Shown: positions 57,696 through 64,000 of the stretch, piece by piece
Numbering within the stretch: position 1 is the first letter of the stretch
Layout of the letters: the number at the start of each line of letters is the position of its first letter
From: Thalassomonas sp. M1454
GTDB taxonomy: Bacteria > Pseudomonadota > Gammaproteobacteria > Enterobacterales > Alteromonadaceae
Reading direction: 5' to 3'
Assembly (NCBI RefSeq): GCF_007097525.1
Contig: NZ_VKDD01000002.1
Coordinates: forward strand, 62,001-126,000
Length of the DNA stretch: 64,000 nt
The notes under the pieces: model-generated
The model's database searches: none
What the model saw: only the letters and a program-made list of their open reading frames with translations
What the model was told of the DNA's origin: nothing
Position numbers and translations under genes: made by a program

Positions 57696-58985
57696 ATGAA
57701 CGATATTCCTCATTTCTCCATTATTACCATCTCCTTACTAAGTGTTTTAACGCTTTTTTGTTTGATTTTATTGAGCAAAGTTTCATCGCTAACTACATCG
57801 TTACAGCAACAAAGCAAAGATAATTCAATTGTTCAAGACCGGTTAAAACAGTGGCAAGAGCAGCAACAATTAGGTCAACAACAACAAGAGAAATTACGCA
57901 GCAATCTTGAGAATTCAAGCTCGCAATTACAAATTAAATTATTACAGCAATTGAATGAACATAAAGAACAATTCAATAAAAATCAGATGTTTGCTATCAA
58001 TCAACTGATTGCTCACTTGAATAAGTCAACCAAAGAAAGTCGGGAAGAGTTAGCGAAGTCATTAACCACTAATTCAGAAGTTATGGCCAAACGAATGAGT
58101 GAGTTAACGCAAAATACAGATAAGCGTTTACAAGATATTTCAGCCGGCGTTGAAAAACGTTTATCGGATGGTTTTGATAAAACCACTAAAACTTTTAACG
58201 ACATATTAAAGCGCTTAGCTCTAATTGATGATGCTCAGAAAAAAATTACCGAGTTATCCACTAACGTGGTTAGCTTACAAGAAGTATTGGCCGATAAACG
58301 CTCTCGTGGAGCTTTTGGTGAAGTGCAGCTAAATGCTTTAATACGTAATGTATTACCCGAAAAACACTTTTCACTACAGCACACACTATCTAATGGTAAA
58401 ATTGCCGACTGTATTTTATTTTTACCAAAGCCAACGGGTAACGTTGTTATAGACTCGAAGTTCCCATTAGAAAGTTACAAGAAAATGACTAATATAGAGC
58501 TAGGTGAGAGCGACAGAAAGCTTGCTGAGCGTCAATTTAAAACAGATATTAAAAAGCACATTAATGACATTAGCGATAAGTACTTAATTGACAATGAAAC
58601 CTCCGATGGTGCGATTATGTTTATTCCTGCTGAAGCTATTTTTGCTGAAATCCATGCTCATTATCCAGATCTTGTTGAAGAAGCTTACAAAAAACGAGTG
58701 TGGTTGTCTTCGCCAACGACCTTAATGGCCATTTTAACTACGGCTCGCTCGGTACTTAAAGATGAAGCAACACGCAAACAGATACACCTAATACAAGAGC
58801 ATTTATCCTACCTTGGCGCAGACTTTGGCCGCTTTAAAACTCGCTTTAATAATCTTGCCAAGCATATCGACCAAGCAGCACAAGATGTGAAGCAAATTCA
58901 TACCTCAGCCGAGAAAATCTCAGGCCGGTTTGAGAAAATTGAACAAGTAGAATTAACTGATGACACGCAGGCTAAATTAAACTAA
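57696..58985 (+). CDS. rmuC: DNA recombination protein RmuC
   Basis: RmuC is a membrane-anchored nuclease-like protein that limits inversion at short inverted repeats. The 429-residue protein has an N-terminal helix (about 8-30), a long coiled coil (30-185) and the RmuC domain with SRGAFGEVQLNALI, VVIDSKFPLESY and FIPAEAIFAEI. It is notable that REP-like palindromes start at its stop codon. ATG at 57696. Confidence 0.93.
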   Translation: MNDIPHFSIITISLLSVLTLFCLILLSKVSSLTTSLQQQSKDNSIVQDRLKQWQEQQQLGQQQQEKLRSNLENSSSQLQIKLLQQLNEHKEQFNKNQMFAINQLIAHLNKSTKESREELAKSLTTNSEVMAKRMSELTQNTDKRLQDISAGVEKRLSDGFDKTTKTFNDILKRLALIDDAQKKITELSTNVVSLQEVLADKRSRGAFGEVQLNALIRNVLPEKHFSLQHTLSNGKIADCILFLPKPTGNVVIDSKFPLESYKKMTNIELGESDRKLAERQFKTDIKKHINDISDKYLIDNETSDGAIMFIPAEAIFAEIHAHYPDLVEEAYKKRVWLSSPTTLMAILTTARSVLKDEATRKQIHLIQEHLSYLGADFGRFKTRFNNLAKHIDQAAQDVKQIHTSAEKISGRFEKIEQVELTDDTQAKLN

Positions 58986-59096
58986 ATATCAAGGTGTCAG
59001 AGTTGTTGAAACTATGCATAGCTTCAACGACTCTATCAAGGGGGGCAGATCAACTTGAAAACTTGATGATATCAAGTTGATCTGACCCCCTTGATT
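58986..59096. repeat. Two adjoining REP-like palindromes between rmuC and the transporter
   Basis: The first (58987-59030) begins TATCAAGGTGTCAGA as in copies 1 and 3 but its right part differs: AGAGTTGTTGAA pairs with TTCAACGACTCT with one mismatch. The second has arms 59035-59058 and 59072-59095 (ATCAAGGGGGGCAGATC.. with ..GATCTGACCCCCTTGAT), one mismatch, loop 13 bases; it is a variant of the element at 27892. The block starts at the rmuC stop codon and ends at the stop of the convergent transporter gene. Confidence 0.88.
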
Positions 59097-60434
59097 TTAT
59101 AATGACATTAGTACGTTGATAAAGACGATTGATAGTAATATTGGGCAGACATAGCGTAAGTAGTTACCTAATAATTTAAGCCCAGGCTTGCTTGCTATTA
59201 ATGATTTATCAGCGAGTTGATTACCTCGTTTCCAAATCCAGCCAACTACAATAAAGTAAAATAAGCCCATTATTGGTAATTGGAATGAGTTCACCCAAGT
59301 GATCACTGCGCCAAATAAACTGTCAAAGTTAAACACAATAGACATACAAGCAATTAGCACAATTATTGAAACAATTATTGTCGCTTTACTTCTTGAATAT
59401 TTCTTATCTTCAACAAGATAAGATACTGGTACCTCAGTTGAAGAGATTGTTGACGTTAATGCCGCCATAGACATTAATGAGAAAAATACCAAGGCAACAT
59501 AGACACCAATACTGCCCATTGAATCAAATAGGGTCGGCAGAATTGAAAAAATGAGTTGTGGCCCACCAATGAGTTTGCCTTCTGAGAAAACTTCTAAGCC
59601 CATGTGCTGGGCAACAAACAATGTTGGGATAATCAATAAACCGGCTAAAAATGCAATCAAGGTATCAAGAGCACCAATTGATATAACCAATTTACCCATT
59701 TGTGCATTTCGTTTCATGTAGGAGCCGTAAACCATCATCCCACCAACACCTATTGATAGTGAGAAGAATGCTTGCCCCATTGCTGAAATGATCAACATAG
59801 GATCTTTAAGCTGGCTAAAGTCAGGCATTAAATACATGGCCACGCCTTTGCTTGCGCCAGGTTGTTGCAGGATATAAATAATTAAGCCAACTAATAAAAT
59901 AAATAAAATAGGCATTAAACGGGAAGACCAGCGCTCAATCCCTTTATGAACACCATTATTTATGATTAGTGCACCAAGAATAATGAATATAGGGGTGAAG
60001 GCTAGATTGCGAGCATGACTTGATTGCGATAACCAATGTGCTGCGTCAGTAAAACCGAGTAACTCCATCAGTGGTGATAAAGCATGTGCTAGCATCCAAC
60101 CAGCAACTATGGTGTAAAAGCTCAGCATTAAAATAGCACCGAGTAGACCAAATAAACCTGCGTATTTACCTAGTTTCCTTGATACATTTTCACAAGCATC
60201 AGCTAATGCGCCTACTGGATTTTTTTGTGCTTGATTGCCTATGTACATTTCTGCATATAGAGCAGGAATAGCTAATAATACCGTTACAATTAAATAAACA
60301 AATACGAAAGCTGCGCCACCATTGTTAGCGGCTTGCGTTGGAAACCCCCAAATATTACCTAAGCCTATCGCGGCGCCTGCTGCTGCAAGAATAAAACCTA
60401 TACGGGAGTGAAAAGAATCTCTGTTTGAACTCAT
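59097..60434 (-). CDS. Sodium-dependent transporter, NSS/SNF family
   Basis: A 445-residue LeuT-fold symporter with about eleven helices. The start RDSFHSRIGFILAAAGAAIG and then LGNIWGFP is the Na+ and substrate site of the NSS family; NNGGAAFVFVYL follows. The unwound helix 6 is in AFFSLSIGVGGMMVYGSYM. Substrate is probably an amino acid or similar small molecule; sequence alone does not tell. Divergent from ycbL; the convergent rmuC gap holds REP-like palindromes. Confidence 0.93.
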   Translation of the reverse strand: MSSNRDSFHSRIGFILAAAGAAIGLGNIWGFPTQAANNGGAAFVFVYLIVTVLLAIPALYAEMYIGNQAQKNPVGALADACENVSRKLGKYAGLFGLLGAILMLSFYTIVAGWMLAHALSPLMELLGFTDAAHWLSQSSHARNLAFTPIFIILGALIINNGVHKGIERWSSRLMPILFILLVGLIIYILQQPGASKGVAMYLMPDFSQLKDPMLIISAMGQAFFSLSIGVGGMMVYGSYMKRNAQMGKLVISIGALDTLIAFLAGLLIIPTLFVAQHMGLEVFSEGKLIGGPQLIFSILPTLFDSMGSIGVYVALVFFSLMSMAALTSTISSTEVPVSYLVEDKKYSRSKATIIVSIIVLIACMSIVFNFDSLFGAVITWVNSFQLPIMGLFYFIVVGWIWKRGNQLADKSLIASKPGLKLLGNYLRYVCPILLSIVFINVLMSL

Positions 60435-60602
60435 AACTTTCTTATTTTAATAATTGTTAACTAGAGCTTACCTATAACTAAAAACGTTTGGCAAGATATA
60501 TTGTTATTTCCTTATAGTTTTTATCTAAATGATGCTTTTAAAGTAGAAATATTGAATAAAATCCTTATTATGTTCACTTTATTTCTACCTAAGTACGTAC
60601 CT

Positions 60603-61235
60603 ATGCTGCAATACAAAATAGTTCCTGTTACTCCTTTTCAACAAAATGCCACTATATTTTGGTGTGATCAAACCCTAGAAGGCGCCATTATTGACCCAGG
60701 TGGTGAAACAGATAAATTACTATCTGTTGTTGATGAGTTAGGGATTAAGTTAACTAAGCTATTATTAACCCATGCCCATGTCGATCATGCCGGCGGTACG
60801 CAAGATATTGCGGATAAACTTGACTTACCTATTGAAGGTCCACATAAAGCTGATCAATTTTGGATTGATATATTTGAACAGCAAATCAAGCAGTTTGGTT
60901 TTCCCGAGGCTCGAAAATTTAAAACTGATCGCTGGTTGGAGCAAGGTGATGTAGTTAAGCTTGGTAATGAAGAGCTTGAAGTCTATTTCTGTCCAGGTCA
61001 TACCCCAGGACATGTAATATTTTTTCATCGGGAAAGTAAATTAGCACAAGTTGGCGATGTGTTATTTAAAGGTTCTATTGGCCGTACAGATTTTCCAAAG
61101 GGTTGCCATGCAACTTTAATTAATGCCATTAAGAGCAATCTATGGCCATTAGGAGATGACGTTCGTTTTATTCCTGGTCATGGACCAATGGGGATATTTG
61201 GCGAAGAGCGAAGAACTAACCCTTATGTAAGGTAA
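60603..61235 (+). CDS. YcbL-like MBL-fold metallohydrolase (glyoxalase II-like)
   Basis: A 210-residue metallo-beta-lactamase fold protein with the full metal set: THAHVDHAGG (H57, H59, D61, H62), CPGHTPGHV, the bridging aspartate in VGDVLFKGSIGRTD and FIPGHGPMG near the end. It matches E. coli YcbL along its length, a type II glyoxalase-like hydrolase. The open frame begins 34 codons earlier, but the family N-terminus MxYKIVPVTPFQQN starts at the ATG at 60603. Confidence 0.92.
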   Translation: MLQYKIVPVTPFQQNATIFWCDQTLEGAIIDPGGETDKLLSVVDELGIKLTKLLLTHAHVDHAGGTQDIADKLDLPIEGPHKADQFWIDIFEQQIKQFGFPEARKFKTDRWLEQGDVVKLGNEELEVYFCPGHTPGHVIFFHRESKLAQVGDVLFKGSIGRTDFPKGCHATLINAIKSNLWPLGDDVRFIPGHGPMGIFGEERRTNPYVR

Positions 61236-61429
61236 GTAAATGCCAATTTAAGCCTGTTTAAAATATAAGCGTTAATTACATTTAACTACATCTGGTAACG
61301 TTTTCTGCGTACTATTAAAAAGCAGGTTGTAATAAAATTGTTATACTAAAATTTAGTCTGAATAAGTTATTTTTATAGTTTAGCTTAATTCAAAAATATA
61401 TTGATAATATAACAACATACGGTACTTTA

Positions 61430-63514
61430 ATGATTGAACTTCCTCATCACCATTATACTCTTGGCAGATTTACTATAAACTGCCAGGATTTAACCATATC
61501 TAATGGTGAGCAATCTAAAAAAGTGCCGGTTAAAGTTTTCGAACTTTTAAAGCTCTTTCTTCTTAATGAAGATCACTCTGTCCATAGCTCGGAAGCCATC
61601 GAAAAAATTTGGCTTGGTAATGAGGGCGTTGGTAAACGTGGTTACACCAATGCAATGTGGCATTTGCGTAAAGCGTTTAGTGATTTAGGCGCTGAGTCTG
61701 AAGAAGTTTTTAAAACCTTACATAAGGTTGGCTATGTTTTAGTAATAACCCCTGAACCTGTTATTGATGAAGTTAAAATTGAGAAACAACCATTTAGCTT
61801 AAATAACATTAAGGTTTATACCGTATTTGCTTTTACCGCCCTTGCTTTATCATTAATTGCGGTTATCTATTTAAGTTTAAATAAAGATTATATTCAAACC
61901 TTCACCGGACCTGTATTAGTAGCCCATACTGATTTACAGGGGATTGAAGACCAGCCTGAAATTTCAAATAATGGCCGCTTCTTAGTTTTTAGGTGGCATA
62001 ATGAAGATATTAATTCGCAACTTTATATAAAAGATTTAGAGAATGAAAACTTACCGGTTAAAGCTCTAACTAAAAGTCGTTTTGAAAAAAGCTCTCCAAC
62101 TTGGTCTCCAGATGATCAATCTATTGCTTATATGCGTTTATTGGATGATGGTAGCTGTCAAGTAAGAGTTAAGAACTTACTCACTGAGACAGCCAAGCTC
62201 CTTGATGACAAATGTATATTTGAAGAAAACAGACAAACACTTTCATGGTCAAATAATGGTTTAAAACTATTATATCCAAAAGATGTTGATGGTAACTCAA
62301 CATTGTTTAGTTTAGATATGATAAGTAAGAAACTGAGCCAAGTTAGCTTTCCTCAAGATGAAGAGCAAGATATTAAAGGTGTTTTTTCTGAGGATGATAG
62401 TGAAATAATTTTTATTCGCGAGGAAAAAAGCAAAGCCAAATTAATGCGTTTAAAAGCGAATGGTAAAGAAAAAACAGTGATTGATTATCAAGATGGTATT
62501 GTGGGTTTAGCATGGCACTACGCCAGCAATGATGTTTACTTTAGCTTATTTGAGAAAGGTGAATATACAACCTATAAATACAATTTGATGGCGAAAAAAC
62601 TGATCCCTACCGATCATATTGATTCATCTTCAAAAATTAGTATTAATCAAAGCGCAAATAGACTTTATTTTTCAAAAATGTCGAATGCCGAATATATCGT
62701 GCAGCACTCATTAATAGATGAACGTGAAATTCATCGAGTATTTGGCGTTAATAGTAGTTTCTATGGGCGTTACGTACCTAAAACCGCTGCGGTGATTTAT
62801 ATTTCGGGCCGCTCTGGTTATTTAGATTTGTGGATTCAAACCGCAAAAGGAAAAAGAAACCTAACTCGTGGGAAAGGTGGGGTGTTAAGTGCCAATGTAT
62901 CACCTGATAGTGAGCACTTTGTTGTAAATTTAAAAGATGATGATAGTAATAAGTATCAACTATTGATTGGTGACTTACCCAAAGGCGACCTTACTCTAAT
63001 TGAAACGGGCGATTTGATCCCTAAAAACCCTACGTGGAGTCGAGATAATAAGGCAATTTACTTTAGCTCTAAATCAAAAGAAACGTCAGGTATTTTTAAG
63101 TTTGAAGTGGCGACTAATGATATTACCCAGATCAGTAGTTCTAATGAAATTTATGCAATTGAAGGTAGTGATGGTTTTATTTATATGGCCAGTGAAGATT
63201 ACTTAGGTATTTTTCAATTTAACCCGCAATCCCAAGAGCGTAAATTGATAGTTAATGATTTAGATAAAGATGACTTTGCCAACTTCTTCTGGGAAAACGA
63301 GCGTCTATATTATCTATCAAGAAATAATAACCGTGACCGTCTAATGATGTATGTGCCAGATGGCGATGATAAAATTGTCACCACCTTTGCTGAAGACACT
63401 GTTGCTAATTTTCTTGGTGTTGCTCCAGCAGATAAAGAGAGCTTTTTAATGACGCGTAAACGAGTTGATGACTCAAGCATTTATTCTACAATGATAATTT
63501 CAACCAATAATTAA
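61430..63514 (+). CDS. Membrane-anchored CadC/ToxR-type regulator with TolB-like periplasmic propeller
   Basis: A 694-residue one-component regulator. Residues 8-106 form an OmpR-type winged helix (GRFTINCQDLTIS, VPVKVFELLKLFLLN, GKRGYTNAMWHLRKAFSD, TLHKVGYVL); 129-150 is a single membrane helix; the rest is a periplasmic domain with PD40-like repeats (SPTWSPDDQSIAYMR, LSWSNNGLKLLYP, GVFSEDDSEIIFI, PTWSRDNKAIYFSS). The layout is that of CadC-like regulators with a WD40-type sensor. Signal and targets are unknown; the gene is alone, with no dependent gene beside it. Confidence 0.88.
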   Translation: MIELPHHHYTLGRFTINCQDLTISNGEQSKKVPVKVFELLKLFLLNEDHSVHSSEAIEKIWLGNEGVGKRGYTNAMWHLRKAFSDLGAESEEVFKTLHKVGYVLVITPEPVIDEVKIEKQPFSLNNIKVYTVFAFTALALSLIAVIYLSLNKDYIQTFTGPVLVAHTDLQGIEDQPEISNNGRFLVFRWHNEDINSQLYIKDLENENLPVKALTKSRFEKSSPTWSPDDQSIAYMRLLDDGSCQVRVKNLLTETAKLLDDKCIFEENRQTLSWSNNGLKLLYPKDVDGNSTLFSLDMISKKLSQVSFPQDEEQDIKGVFSEDDSEIIFIREEKSKAKLMRLKANGKEKTVIDYQDGIVGLAWHYASNDVYFSLFEKGEYTTYKYNLMAKKLIPTDHIDSSSKISINQSANRLYFSKMSNAEYIVQHSLIDEREIHRVFGVNSSFYGRYVPKTAAVIYISGRSGYLDLWIQTAKGKRNLTRGKGGVLSANVSPDSEHFVVNLKDDDSNKYQLLIGDLPKGDLTLIETGDLIPKNPTWSRDNKAIYFSSKSKETSGIFKFEVATNDITQISSSNEIYAIEGSDGFIYMASEDYLGIFQFNPQSQERKLIVNDLDKDDFANFFWENERLYYLSRNNNRDRLMMYVPDGDDKIVTTFAEDTVANFLGVAPADKESFLMTRKRVDDSSIYSTMIISTNN

Positions 63515-63563
63515 TCGTTTGTTAATTGCTTTTTAGCCTGAGAAAGAAAGCTTAATCGGGCTA

Positions 63564-63693
63564 ATATCAGTTCTCTTAATTAAGTGGTTTACTTTTTTAT
63601 GAGGGAAAATGGCTAAGTACACAGGTTATACGTTCCAAACATAACCTAAGTACTACTTCCATGTAGGCAAGGCATAAAATTTAATAAGTATTA
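63564..63693. mobile_element. Truncated, inverted second copy of the MITE-like element
   Basis: The sequence from 63600 to 63690 matches the reverse complement of about 16090-16190, including a long exact run around ACACAGGTTATACGTTCC, with a single-base length difference at 63652. A degenerate end ATATCAGTTCTCTTAA (63564-63579) matches the intact terminal repeat at 12 of 16 positions. The other half of the element is missing; homology ends in the last codons of the RNA methyltransferase gene. Confidence 0.8.
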
Positions 63694-64000
63694 TTAACCT
63701 TTACTTTATTATTTGTGTCTCTACTTGATTTAATTAGCTCGTCGCCTTGCAGCCTTTCTATGTTCTTAGCTAATCTATCATAAAGAACTACATTTACCGT
63801 TGCCGCTAAATTCATACAGCCAATTGTTGGCACATACACGACCGAATCGGCATTATCAATTATCTCTTGATCAATAGTTCCATCTTCTGGGCCAAATATA
63901 TAATAAGCATTGCTCGGATGTTTAAACTCAGGAAGAGAAATTGCGCCTTCAACTAAATCCACACAAACTATTTTAGCGCCTGAGGGCACACAAGAGAGTA
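63681..64000 (-). CDS. SPOUT/TrmH-family RNA 2'-O-methyltransferase, C-terminal part
   Basis: The 3' end of a minus-strand gene that runs past base 64000: the frame is open to the edge (residues LSC before VPSGAK), so the GTG at 63989 is internal. SPOUT motif 2 and 3 are visible: YYIFGPEDGTIDQEII and VYVPTIGCMNLAATVNVVLYDRL, forming the knotted SAM site of TrmH-like tRNA or rRNA ribose methyltransferases. The last four codons and the stop come from the truncated MITE-like element, so the native C-terminus may have been changed. Confidence 0.88.
   Translation of the reverse strand, partial: LSCVPSGAKIVCVDLVEGAISLPEFKHPSNAYYIFGPEDGTIDQEIIDNADSVVYVPTIGCMNLAATVNVVLYDRLAKNIERLQGDELIKSSRDTNNKVKVNNTY

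Overview
The window is chromosomal DNA from an AT-rich marine gammaproteobacterium, most likely of the order Alteromonadales and close to Colwelliaceae (Colwellia or Thalassotalea-like). The basis is recognition: low GC, core gene orders shared with E. coli and Pseudomonas, and small families that I associate with this group (TIGR02450, TIGR02922/DUF2375, DUF3549, DUF3301, a Pla-1/cef-type lipoprotein lipase). No database search was possible, so genus is an inference. Almost every base is housekeeping or ordinary accessory sequence. I see no phage, CRISPR array, secretion cluster or large biosynthetic cluster.

Layout. 1-3005: end of aspS, then ruvC and ruvAB (Holliday junction processing), with a LexA-like box before ruvA. 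3002-4566: a minus-strand XdhC/MocA-like molybdenum cofactor pair. 5082-10426: the Tol-Pal operon ybgC-tolQRAB-pal-cpoB, followed by three identical tRNA-Lys genes, nadA and a tRNA-Ser. 12697-15143: a minus-strand RIO1 kinase, ACR3-type arsenite carrier and dual-specificity-type phosphatase. 15311-25387: small redox and accessory genes (DsbA-like, glutaredoxin, AcuI/YhdH reductase, K+ channel, UbiA-type prenyltransferase, a glutamate-cysteine-ligase-like plus aspartoacylase-like pair, DUF3301/DUF3549, yqcC-truC). 25780-27890: a cold shock protein and an acyl-CoA synthetase.

27995-36715: the conserved block ychF-pth-rplY-prs-ispE-lolB (minus) diverging from hemA-prfA-prmC (plus). 36749-50074: yciK, a large lipase lipoprotein, sohB, tpm, a dicarboxylate/amino-acid symporter, a Big-1 lipoprotein, topA and cysB. 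50181-61235: sdaA, nudL, pabB, class I fumarase, an S9 peptidase, rmuC, a sodium-dependent transporter and ycbL. 61430-64000: a membrane-anchored CadC/ToxR-type regulator with a TolB-like propeller, and a partial SPOUT RNA methyltransferase.

The less ordinary content is in the non-coding DNA. There is a family of palindromic REP-like elements sharing an ATCAAGG..GTCAGA core, placed just after stop codons at four of five sites. A 211-bp MITE-like element has a truncated second copy that supplies the stop codon of the last gene. There are several short tandem arrays (18 bp x5, about 21 bp x4, 7 bp x8), a minus-strand terminator with no annotated gene feeding it, and a structured leader before the cold shock gene. 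The most testable gene-level hypothesis is that the phosphatase beside the ACR3 carrier works in arsenic handling.
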